Below, piece after piece: positions 13,482-23,729 of a DNA stretch of 64,000 bases; the stretch's first letter is position 1, and each line of letters opens with the position of its first letter. This stretch comes from Zhengitettix transpicula (taxonomy: Eukaryota; Arthropoda; Insecta; Orthoptera; Tetrigidae). The stretch covers positions 219,696,746 through 219,760,745 of the forward strand of contig CM073590.1 of assembly GCA_037074705.1 (NCBI GenBank), read 5' to 3'. The position numbers and the translations under genes were made by a program. The notes under the pieces were generated by a model, which did not search any database, had not been told where the DNA came from, and saw only the letters and a program-made list of their open reading frames with translations.

Positions 13482-13507
13482 TTTTTTTTTTTTTTTTACA
13501 GAATATC

Positions 13508-13990
13508 GCTTAGAGGAGGTCTGCGAGGGCTATTCTCTCGCAGGCAATACCTGCCAGGGATGTTCACTCGCCGAGGCACCTCGGCCTGTTCTGAGAGGTG
13601 TATGTTCCGGGGTCACAGACCTTGGGCATACTGTAAAAGTTGTCGGTATTCCCATTGGAATAGTCGGCCAGCTGCCTCCAAAACTGGTCGAGGCACGGAG
13701 AAGGGGATGCTGCGTCCCCACAGCAAACTCCTCTCCCACTATCGGAAGGGCGTGGGACAAGTACCCAATGCCCAACCTACCTGATGCAGGTTTTTCTAGG
13801 GTTTTCCCTGAATTACTTTTAGGCGAATGCCGGGTAGGATCCTTAAACCATGGCCCGGGTGCCCTAGTTAACCCTTGGCTACCTTCCTCTTCCCTTCCGC
13901 ATCCCCCCTTTCAAATCCCTTCCTATGCTATTAAAGGGGAGTTTTCCAACGTAGATTACCCTCATGTAGCCTGTTGCCCCCCAAAAAAAG
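13508..13990 (+). repeat. family X repeat with 12-bp target duplication
   Basis: This copy is nearly complete, with a 5' part containing CTGCGAGGGCTATTCTCTCG and an internal deletion before GCCGAGGCACCTCGG. It ends CCTGTTGCCCCCCAAAAAAA. It is flanked by exact copies of TTACAGAATATC (13496-13507 and 13991-14002), a 12-bp target-site duplication. Poly(A) end plus target duplication means retrotransposition through a LINE endonuclease. The target is the body of the Penelope-like element. A 229-codon plus-strand frame (13432-14121) runs through this copy into the PLE by chance. Confidence 0.9.
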
Positions 13991-14019
13991 TTACAGAATA
14001 TCAAATACCCATAATTTAC

Positions 14020-14348
14020 AGATCTACTAATACTCTTTTCTTTTTGATAAAAAATCTCAAGGACTCACTAGACACCTATAGTAAACATTGTGTAGTTTAC
14101 AAAATCACCTTCTCTAATTGAAATTCCTGCTACATAGGGCAGACAAAACGTTCACTTAATACTCGTAACAAGAAACATATGTTTAATATCTTCTTATCGA
14201 TAAACATATCATTATCAAAAATTCATTTAATTGACAAAATCCTAAGATTTTAGACGTTGATACCAGGTACAATTCCAGTCACATGTCGGAAATTATTCAT
14301 ATTAAATCCAGCATAACAGCATTTAACGTACAAACGAATTCTATTTAA
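14020..14348 (+). pseudogene. Penelope-like element GIY-YIG endonuclease remnant
   Basis: The first frame reads RSTNTLFF.., then KDSLDTYSKHCVVYKITFSN and a TGA at 14119. It continues in the same frame with CYIGQTKRSLNTRNKKH. This is the VYKIxC..CYIGQTxRxLxTR core of the Penelope GIY-YIG nuclease; the paired tyrosines, Gly and Arg are visible. After a frame change, 14244-14348 gives KILDVDTRYNSSHMSEIIHI, the usual C-terminal block. Together with 12941-13141 this is one degenerate PLE split by family X. At least one stop and one frameshift make it inactive. Confidence 0.85.
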
Positions 14349-14480
14349 TTTAATAATTTCTACGGTACCTTATTGTTACGCTAAACCCTTCTGCTTTCCC
14401 ATTCTTGCTGCGTTTTACTTTGCTTTTAATTTAGTCAACTGTATTGTCCGGTTGTTTCGCTCTTGGCTCTTGTGTTTTCT

Positions 14481-14560
14481 TAGCGCCTGAAGAATGGGTC
14501 AAGGTTTCCAGAAAAATTGTGTTGTATTTATATAATGACTTAATTTTGTCCGGTATTTGG
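14481..14560 (+). repeat. Penelope-like element 3' terminal region
   Basis: It contains CGCCTGAAGAATGGGTCAAG then AGAAAAATTGTGTTGTATTT. The CCTGAAGA..GAAA..TTGTG order is the typical PLE terminal sequence and lies 130 bp after the nuclease frame, as expected for the 3' end of this element. It aligns loosely with the ends at 10.3, 17.6 and 28.3 kb. Confidence 0.6.
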
Positions 14561-14984
14561 GTATTTTATCTCATAATTATATTTTTATTATGGAATTAAC
14601 AGAAAGTACAAATATTTATAACCATTGCCAACTTTCAGGCGAATGTTACATCAACGCTTTAAACCGATTAGTTACTCTTCAAAAGAGAATTTCTGCGTCA
14701 TCTGTGTCCGGTTTATATTGTGGGATAAAACTAATTTACAGAAACAATTTTTTAGTTATGCAGTATTCTATTCTTCCTCTACGTTGAACTGTTCTTGTAA
14801 ATTTCAAGTTGAAGATAAAAGTCAAGAAATGAATGCCCTGTCCTGAAAAAATATCTCTGTTTTTAATTAAATTTTAAAACTAAACAGAGGGAACATTGAA
14901 TTTGATAAATTAATGTTAAGATAAATGTAAACGTGTAAACATTCCCGCTTTTTTAAGAGCAAGTTAATTAATTTTAACTCGTAA
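14561..14984. other. AT-rich spacer
   Basis: No gene or repeat recognised. Two overlapping frames of 76 and 73 codons on the plus strand have no domain and lie in AT-rich DNA. Confidence 0.5.
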
Positions 14985-15400
14985 AGGAGAGTAGTTGAAA
15001 CTTTCAGGGTAAAATAAAATGTAGCGTAAGTTGAACGCGGTGATAATTAAACCACTGCCATATTAAACCCATCATCAAAGAGAATAACGCGAGGGCGAGT
15101 TTAGAGCGGCAGTCCGACGAGAAGGCACTGGTACAGTATGGATTTGAGGAAGCTCCTGCACTTGTATAATTTAGGGGATGTAGCCTGACCACTAAAGCCT
15201 CGCAACCCCGTGTCAGGGGAGCCGCCGGGGCAGTAAAACGTTCTTTTTTACTACCCTAGACGTAGACTCTACTCCTGTATTATTACTGCACTCCGCCAAC
15301 AGCTCCAGAAAACACTGTCGTGCACGCAAAGCCTCGCTCTAATTGTTAATTCCTTGGTCATAATTAATGAGCGACTCTCTTCGAGTAAAATGTGCTACAT
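14985..15400. other. less AT-rich island, candidate conserved non-coding DNA
   Basis: About 400 bp of higher GC with homeodomain-type cores (GATAATTAAA, CATAATTAATGAG) mixed with GC-rich pieces such as GGGGAGCCGCCGGGGCAG. A 62-codon minus-strand frame is not convincing. The composition and site mix resemble insect developmental enhancers, but this is inference only. Confidence 0.35.
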
Positions 15401-15649
15401 TGGTTTGAAACAAAAATAATTACCTTGTTACTCCAGCGGTGTCCAGAGTGTAACGTTTCATTAATCAGCTGAATATACGTAACAATTCCAAAAACATTTT
15501 TAAATAATTACATTCATACTTGACAAGCAAAGAGAATAAGTTGTACTTTTTACGTCATCAATATGGTAAGAATTGCATAAGAATGGTGAAACACAATCAT
15601 TGATGTGACAGAGATAGTGGAACCGCTAAATTAACGATTCACGTCACGG

Positions 15650-15900
15650 AATGAGCTATCATGAAGACTGATTCAATTATCTGAATTCCCTCTCTCCGCT
15701 CTCCGACCTGAGCTCAGTCTTTTGAGCACTAGATCGCTGACAGGCTGCTATGAATTCCCCCACCAAACTCCCTAGCCGATTTAAACGTATATGTTTGGAG
15801 CGCTGGCACACTTACCTGAATCATCCCCACCAGCCCCATCCCCACACTCCGCACTCCGATCCGAGCTGAATATAGAAGTTACTTTCCATCCCTGACTCTT
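15650..15900. repeat. pair of related pyrimidine-rich segments
   Basis: The segment CTCTCCGACCTGAGCTCAG (about 15695-15720) recurs in altered form as GCACTCCGATCCGAGCTGAA (about 15848-15870), roughly 155 bp apart, with CCCCACC-type text between. This may be the degenerate edge of the repeat that begins at 15953. Confidence 0.35.
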
Positions 15901-15952
15901 TTCAAATATCGGGGACTAATTACTTTAAATTAGGTTGACATTTTTATTTTAT

Positions 15953-17130
15953 ACTAGCTGGGTGCCCGGCGTTGCCCGAGATGTCAGTTATCCATAACCC
16001 CCGACTTGACTCGAATCTAGGTAGCACTGGCGTTATTTTTATGTACCGCAACTCGACCCCTATCCGAAAATTTGATCTCCTCCTATTTCGAAGGGAATTG
16101 AACTCATTTACCATGAAATAGTTTCATTCGACGAATATATCGCCGTTTGAACATGTTTGAAAATTTCCAACCCCTGCTATCGAGAGTTAAACAAAAGCTA
16201 TTTATTGCACGCAAATATCGGCTGGTTACATTGTTTAAAATTTCTACCCCCGTCCAGGTCCACTCCCACCGCCATGCGTTACGCAGCAACATCCATAACC
16301 CCAGTACTGACTCGAATATCGGTCTATTCCCGTTATTTTCATGTAACGCTCAACTAAATTCCACCCCTAAGCTTTCTCACCTCTCATGCCAATAGGGGTT
16401 ATAATTGTGCACAGAATATATTAAAATGTATTATGAGGGTCATTGATCCCGCAAAATATTTATTCAACGGAAATAACGACTGGTTAGTATTTTTGAATTT
16501 TTTTATCCCACCCTACTCCAACCAAACCTTTCGCGGTGCCTAGTTTGTAAAAATAAACTGAGCGAAATCCAATAACTTCGATTTGCTTTGAATCTCGGTT
16601 ATTTTTGCGTTATTTTCTGGAAACACCCCTCCATCCCCAGCACTAAGCGTCCTGCCTTCTCATGCCGAAAGGTGTTGAAATTATACACAAACATCATCGG
16701 TAGAAATACTGTCAATTTCATTGACCTATGACAAATATTTATTTCACACAAACATCAACATGTTTGAAAATTTACACAGCTGCCAACCTCTCGTTGGGAA
16801 AGTTAAACGGTAAGTCTAATGTCATAATTTAATTAATTGACAACCATAACTGTGGTTACGACTCCAATCTCGATTATTTTTGGGTAATTTTTATTTTCTT
16901 CCACAACCCCTACCCCTAAGGGGACCTCCCCTCCCAATGCTGTAAGAAGTTGAAATAACACGCGAATAACATGTAGAGAAATATTATGAATCTCATAGTA
17001 TATTTATTCATAATATATTTATTCGACGCAAAATTCAGCCAGTTAACTTATTTTAAAACTTCTACCCTCCGACCACTTCTATCCAAACCCTCCCACCCCA
17101 GCCCACCCCCACACGTTACCCAGATTTGTT
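15953..17130 (+). repeat. repeat with four degenerate ~275-bp tandem units
   Basis: The head is ACTAGCTGGGTGCCCGGCGT followed by TGCCCG, a sequence found at the start of a very common arthropod interspersed repeat. Downstream the same landmarks return in order. ACTCGAAT..CGTTATTTT occurs near 16003, 16305, 16577 and 16858. CTCATGCC..AGGxGTT occurs near 16385 and 16660, with a weaker match near 16936. TTATTCxACG..GGTTA occurs near 16202, 16460 and 17017, with a weaker match near 16738. Spacing is about 275-300 bp. Units have diverged strongly. Short frames within it are not genes. I do not know which transposon class it belongs to. Confidence 0.65.
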
Positions 17131-17562
17131 CCACATAAAATTTTGTAAACTTAAGAAAAATTTGGTACTTTATCAATTTTTCTGAGCTATAATAATTTAA
17201 TTTTATAGAATTTTTAGATTGGTATTTACAAGCATGAAATTTTTGTAATGTCTAGACTATAGTTGAACGAATGTAATGAAAAATCTCTTTGGACTTTTTA
17301 GTGTAATGAGGATTAAATCACGTAAGAATTAATAAGTTTTGTTTCTTTCTTACAGTAATGCAATGCAAAGAATTAGTAACACACAAACCCGCCCTTCAAA
17401 TTATTTTATTAAAAATTTTAAATCAGTCTGATTTTACGTTGCAAACACCAAAGAAAAATTCACAGTAAAAAATTGAAACCATAAAATATAACGTTCGTTT
17501 AAAGTATACTAATTAGATGAATAAATTGCCAATTAACAATCAAAATAAAATACTAAATTAAA
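17131..17562. other. AT-rich spacer
   Basis: No gene recognised. It leads directly into the PLE end pair; the AT-rich part from about 17500 is probably the tail of the minus-strand PLE end. Confidence 0.4.
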
Positions 17563-17607
17563 TACCACGACAACGTTTCTGCAATCTTTGTTGCTTTCGT
17601 CAGGTGA
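17563..17607 (-). repeat. Penelope-like element terminal motif
   Basis: The minus strand reads CACCTGACGAAAGCAACAAA then GATTGCAGAAACGTTGTCGT and an AT-rich tail. It is the best match to the copies at 10.3 and 28.3 kb. It faces a plus-strand copy 33 bp away. Confidence 0.6.
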
Positions 17608-17640
17608 TTAGAACAAAGCGAGAGGCGTGAGAACGACACA

Positions 17641-17685
17641 CCGAACGAAAGCAAGGATTGCAGAAATTCGGTGTAGTACTTATTT
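17641..17685 (+). repeat. Penelope-like element terminal motif, inverted partner
   Basis: The sequence is CCGAACGAAAGCAAGGATTG then CAGAAATTCGGTGTAGTACT, the plus-strand version of the motif at 17563-17607. The two form a head-to-head pair with short non-repeated DNA between them (about 17608-17640). Inverted or tandem ends are common in Penelope-like elements. Confidence 0.55.
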
Positions 17686-19449
17686 TTATTTGTTATTTTG
17701 CTATTTATTTTTCAAATTAAAAGAGTTAAAATTAATATAATGAAGGAAAGAGTAATTTCGATGACTGGTGAACAATGAGTGATATAACGGTTAAATAATA
17801 TGCTGAATTGCGAAAATGCACTGAAATATATTTGTATATCTAAATAATCTTTAGTATAGAAATACTGTAATCGGTTTTTGAGAGGAGATTACATTTATTT
17901 AATAATTTGTAGTTAATCAATATTATAATTTTTTGAACATTTTAACATTGTAACAACATAAAATACATAATTATGAAATAGCGTTCACATAAGTACTTTG
18001 AAGCTTATTGTTGGTAATTAAGGTGCTCAGTATTACATATAAATTGTAAAAAATGTGGTAGGGATTTAATTTTATGTCTTTAATTAGACGTAAGTGAAGA
18101 ACTGGCAGTTTCATAGGTAAGTTTTTCCACTTCAGCTGGCGGTCGGTTCAAGGTTGTCTAAATTTTCCTACTAGACTATTATTTCACGACTTACGGCCTC
18201 TTTGATCAACTATGACTTAAACTACATAAGCTTTCTATTGTAACCCTTATCAGGAACAAATTCACTCATTACTCAACTTTAACTGTTTCATTTTAACTCC
18301 CTCCTAGTGGAACTGTCCACCTCTCAACTTACGTTACTACTCTACATACCAACTGTAACTCCACATATTCTGCCTCCTAACTCTTCAAAATCCCCGCTGA
18401 TGAATTTATTACTCAAAAATCGCTCCCAGTTAAGTTACTTCCACCTGTCCAACAAGTAATTATTAAATTTATCGCCCTTCTAGCAAAATGAATCAGAGAT
18501 CAATTTTGATACACTAAAACATTTGCACGAACTAACGTCTCCACATCTGCTGTTATTTTTGCGCTATATTCCCCGATAATTCGGAAATATTTTCGAACAA
18601 ATGTTACAGTTTTAGCCCATAACATTTATTTTCTAACATATTCATTGCAAAAGTAAGTAGTTTAATACAAAATATCAGAAAATTTCAGTCTAGGTTTCTA
18701 AATGTTCAACAAATAGATTTGGTAAATAAAGTTTGAATGCATCGGCTTAGTCAGAATTTCATTAATGCAAAGCCGACGTATGTCATTAACGATCTCACAA
18801 CCCTTCATCTAAATGAGATTGAACTGTGCAGTGCATCTTTCCGCCTTTCTCTTTGAAGTAATCACTCTTTGCGCTCGTGAGGAGAAGTAGGCACGGTTTC
18901 ATCTATAACACATCAGTTTACACAATCAACCGAGACGCGTGGGCTGTAAAATCCTGCTCCTAACAAAACCGAATAATTTTGTCTGATGGAATCCATACAG
19001 TTTCACTGTCTTCCCTCCAGAACTGCGGGGGTGCAGAAAAAGATACGAGCAAGCGTCGCCCTTCCACTTTGAGTGATAGGTGACTGTTCTTCCGCACGTG
19101 AAATTACATTCTCCTCAAGCTTTTGTCCAGATTTACTTACTTGATTGCTCTCGGCACAGACTTACCATCTTCGAATGCACTTCCGGCGCTACGTTCATAA
19201 ATAAAACGTTTCACTTAGAAAAAGGGGAAGAGATTGTCGGCAGAATTCGTAGAGGACCGTAAACGCTCAATGTAGAATACCGTCTAGAAAGAGCACAACA
19301 GTTCTTTCTTAGAAATTAGATAGAATAAAAATAATGAGACGTCAGTTACGTAGCAATGCCGGTTAGTCAATTAATTAAGTGCATAATTATATCTACTGCA
19401 TGAAAATTTGAAACGAAAACCTTTTTGCTAACATAGTCAAAAATCTTTA
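17686..19449. other. AT-rich spacer with pyrimidine-rich part
   Basis: No gene recognised. From about 18120 to 18480 the plus strand is unusually rich in C and T with many CTCC/ACTCTT pieces, but I see no repeat unit or coding frame. A slightly less AT-rich part at 18770-19270 holds a 60-codon frame without a domain. Confidence 0.45.
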
Positions 19450-19760
19450 CCCTTTCAATTATTATTTTTGAGTGACACAGTCAGGTCCTTGGGCATGATC
19501 TGTAAGTTTCCGTCACCAATTTACCCTGTCCTGAATTTGTTCATCACCCAGTATCGTCTTTCTCCCTTCAAGTCGGCTAGCAGTTGATCTCTCTAATTTA
19601 ATCTACTCAGAACCTCTTCACTTTTTTACCTTTCCGGTCCACTTTACGTTTCCAATACTTTTCCAACACCACATTTCAAAACTTTTCAGGTATATCTTCT
19701 CTTGGAAATATCCAACTTTCAGCACTTCTATTTCGTTCGTAACGTAACATGAAAATTTGA
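19450..19760 (-). pseudogene. RTE-like retrotransposon ORF2 C-terminal remnant
   Basis: On the minus strand the sequence gives FEMWCWKSIGNVKWTGKVKK, then EEVL-like VLSRLN, then after a stop DQLLADLKGERRYW. It ends with codons corresponding to the final conserved block, before an A-rich tail. FEMWCxRRM..ISWTDxVxNEEVL and QLLDDLKExRxYW are the well-known C-terminal blocks of RTE-type endonuclease/reverse transcriptases in insects. Several stops and an internal deletion between the blocks make it dead. The RT palm itself is absent. The exact clade is uncertain. Confidence 0.6.
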
Positions 19761-20089
19761 GAATTTTTCTGTATATTAGCTCCGTCTCGTAATTATATTT
19801 AGAGCAAAGAAAAATCTATTAGTATTACGCAGTTAATAAGTTGTCGGTTTTGAAGGACTTACAAATAAAATATGTTTTTGGGAAAACTCAACCACGGATG
19901 CACTGATCGCATACAAAGGCTTTTGGAGTTGGAAAAAACGTTCCAATGTACGTTTGGGCGGAATGCTTTGTCATATTGCATATTTTGCTTCAAATCCTAT
20001 ATAGAGTCACATTATGCTACTTGAGAAATCGGTAAATCTTGTTTACTGACGCCTCTCGATTTCAATCACAAAGATCAGGAACTTATGAA
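19761..20089. other. AT-rich spacer
   Basis: Nothing recognised between the RTE-like remnant and a family X fragment. Confidence 0.5.
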
Positions 20090-20158
20090 ATTCCCTTCCT
20101 ATGTTATTAGAGGGGAGAGGCCACCGCATGTACTACCCTCATATAGCCTGTCTCCAAA
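20090..20158 (+). repeat. family X repeat, 3'-end fragment
   Basis: It carries only the terminal blocks: ATTCCCTTCCTATG, TTATTAGAGGGGAG, ACTACCCTCATATAGCCTG and TCTCCAAAAA. This is a strongly 5'-truncated copy of about 70 bp. Confidence 0.75.
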
Positions 20159-23100
20159 AATTTGAAAATGTAACCTCAGTTTTCTAATCAAACGTTGGTA
20201 ATAGATACGGTAATATCGCTTGCTTAATCCGTCTGCGATATTGCGTTTTAAGTGTTCCAGTCCATAATGGACTTGTTCGTGTAGAAAAATATTATTTCAC
20301 GATTTTGTTTCATCGTGCTTTAGCTATGAAATACCATTAGGTTCTTCGGATTGTTAACCAATTATTTGTCTTAAAGTTGGAGTTGAGAAGAATTTTAAAA
20401 AATATAAATCTAGATTTATATTCCCAGGTTTCCAATAATAGCCACGACATGGCCACATCTCGATCGTCTCTGTACCCTAATTATTAATTAACTGATTCAA
20501 TAACAATAACGGTGAAGTTTCTTGAAATACTTACAATTAAATATGATTCTATCCCACCGAACCAGTCATCATTAATTATTGGAAAGATTACCAATTTTCA
20601 TTAAATTCACATCTAGATAGAAATTGAAGTAGAAAGTGATTAAGGTTAATTAAAACGATCATTAATTACCCGCATATTAAAATTGATTCCCTCATTTGCC
20701 GTTTAAAAGTAATTAAGTTTCACATTTGAATTGAGGTTAAATTGAATCGCTGTCATTGAAATAACGACACCATATTTGTCTGTATATCAGAAAGTGTTTA
20801 GGTTCGCTCAACAGAACAATAAAAATCATTTACTACATAAAAGTCCGGACACTGAAACAGTTCGTTTTGACATTTAGATAACGTCTTGTTCAAGGAGTTT
20901 TAAGACACTGAGTATCCTGAACCTTAAAAGCAGTAATACTTGAGTTAATAATATTCTCGATAAATTTAATCTCAATGACTTATGATTATTTAAAGAACAG
21001 TTAAATTTAGAGACTTGAATACGTCCACAGTGGCAAAATATTTAATAATACTAGATGGCAAACTAACAATTTCCTTATTAATTTACTCGCTCATCAAATA
21101 AAAATAATTTATAAGTCATCAACGATTTTTGTGTCATAAAGTCCATATAAATTCTGGAGATTTTTTTGAGAGAAATCGTCATGCCGTCGCTGTTGATAAA
21201 GCCCTTTTCAATAGGATTAGTAATATTGATCCTGTCATTATCTGCTTAGCTAGATCACACCTTTCAGATGCGTCAGAGCATGTCACTATTCTAGCTACTC
21301 ATGTCAATCCGATAAACGGATCCACTAGATTAAATTCACGTCATGCTGTCACCCTTAGCGTCTGTCACCATCATACCATTACTGATATCGTTTAAGGATT
21401 CCCATTATTTATAATATGGAATTATTTAATAATTAGATTTTTTGGGGCAGTATATTTCTATTTTTCTTCACAGTGTCTCCTGGTCTTCGTAATTTTGCAT
21501 GTCTGTACTCAATTAAAAAAAGATCCAAAATGTTGGAAAAACTTTTAAAAATTGATGATTGTAATTTGAATATTTAACACATTCATAAATAAAGTGATTA
21601 ATTCTTATTTAAATGTGTTCGTAAATATTTTCAAAATAATGGCCCCAAAATACAAATGAAGTAGTCAGATGGTAAAAGTTTATTTTACTTGTCTATGAAC
21701 CAATATTTTTATAATATTTTAGGTTGCTACAGACTACAAATTTCTGAATTAATAATACAGCAAACAACAGAAAATAATTTTAATGTACAATAAGCCAATA
21801 AATAGATATTTTGATGAATCAGTTAGATTAATAAATATTCTTTTACCAAATACAATTTATATTACTTTCCTTCAATTAATAAAAAGTATTATTAAATTTC
21901 AGACTATTTAACAGTCAAAGAAGTAATAATTTTACTAAATAAACGTTGTAATTATAGATGGCTTACATTGTATCAATAATTCGCGAAATTCTACACGTAA
22001 AATACTCTCAAAATGTTTCGTTCACCAAGCAAGGTTTATTATAAAAAATATTAATATTAATTAATTCGTTCTCAATCCTTACAAATTCTATTATAACTAT
22101 TTTGTAAATTCAATTTGAATATGCTAAATGCTATTAGTGATACAAATATTATAAGTAACATGAGATTTATTTGTGGGTGATTTTGGAAGAATATTGGGTA
22201 CAATTGTTCTTAAGTCAGTTTGAAAAGTCTCCTGAATTATATAAGAAATTTAAGTAAACCAATTTTTTCGAAAACGTTCAATATATAAAACGAAAATGTT
22301 AATTTTATACTTTGTTTATTGGCTTGGTTGTAAACCTACACATATCTTGTGTACGAATATGATTAAGAAGAACTGACCATACTTTGTTATCAGATTTTAT
22401 GTAGCATGAATATTTTAAAAATATATAAAACGATTATTTCATTAAAATAATATAGTAACCATTTTTTGCAGCCTTACAAACGAATTTAACTCGGAATTAA
22501 TCAAATATTATAATATTGTCTGTTCGTCAACCATGACAACTGTAAAACTATAATCGACCTAATATTAAATTTTGTTTTGTAATCCTAGTACATTGTGTAC
22601 CTGTTTATGTCATTAGTAAACTTCCAAGAATTTCTGTGGGTATTTTACAATTTTATAGCAGGATAACACTACAATCGTCATCTCTTCTTCTATAAAGTTT
22701 TATATTATTTGTTCACTATTTATACATAATTATTATTAAAAATAGTGAAAATGTTGTCATAAAAAATTCGTAGAACGTTATAGTTGGAATTGGCGACAAA
22801 ATTCTGCACTCATCAATAAACCATTAGAATAAGCACACATGTACTGTATGAAAACACGAGATAAATTCATGTGTTCACCAACCACCATTAAGCATCCATC
22901 ATGAGCTGCAACATGCTCCGATAACGTTGCCCCTCAAACGAATTTGAATAACGAAATATGATACAAAAACGTCTGGTATATTGTTTATTGCGCTGCGTGA
23001 TATGCGATACGTGATGAGAAAACTATGTATCGTTCGCTCGTACCAATTTCACTCGGCTTCAAACAACAAACAATGTACAATATGGAATAATAATTCAATT

Positions 23101-23266
23101 ACTAATTGCTCCCTCTATAAACAGGTAGTTTCTTCTTTCACAATTGTATAGAGCCTGAGGATAATCGCGCGACTTCTTTTTTTGTGGATAAAATATAAAG
23201 ATATCCACTGATAACCAAAACTATGTTCACTGCATATCAAGTATATTTATTAAACTTCAATAGGGC
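20159..23266. other. AT-rich spacer, nothing recognised
   Basis: Three kilobases of AT-rich DNA. The one frame that looks different, 88 codons at 21129-21395, has balanced composition but no domain or homology I recognise. No transposon ends or RNA genes were seen. Confidence 0.5.
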
Positions 23267-23729
23267 TTTTTTTTACAGGGCAACAGGCTACATGAAGGTA
23301 ATCAACGTTGGGCAACTCCCCTTTAATAGCATAGGAAGGGATTTGAAAGGGGGGATGCGTAAGGGTGGAGGAAGGTAGCCAAGGGCTAACTAGGGCCCCC
23401 GGGCTATATTTTAACGTCCTACCTGGCATTCGCCTAAAAGTAATGCAGGGAAAACCATAGAAAAACCTGCGTCAGGTAGGTCGGGCATAGAGTACTTGTC
23501 CCACGCCTTTCGATAGCGGAGAGGAGTTTGCTGTGGGGACGCAGCATTCCCTTCTCCGTGCCTCGACCAGTTCAGGAGGCAGCTGGCCGACTATTCCAAT
23601 TGGAATAGCGGACAACTCTTACCGTATGCCCAAGGTCTGTGACCCCGGAACATACACCTCTCAGAACAGGCCGAGGTGCCTCGGCTTGTGGGAACCTTAG
23701 TTAAAAAACGGAGAGGCGCTTGTGGGAAC
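23267..23729 (-). repeat. family X repeat, near-full copy
   Basis: Read on the minus strand it runs from the TTCCCACAAGCCGAGGCACC block to GTTGCCCTGTAAAAAAAA. All main blocks are present, including GGGGTCACAGACCTTGGGCA, the CCAGCTGCCTCC block, the hairpin and GGACGTTAAAATATAGCC. The 5' end shows a short duplication (GTGGGAAC at about 23690 and 23720). No clear target duplication was found. Confidence 0.85.

Noticed and set aside
13432..14121. 229-codon plus-strand frame as a gene
   Set aside because: It runs through the tail of one X copy, a second X copy and a piece of PLE. It is a chance fusion.
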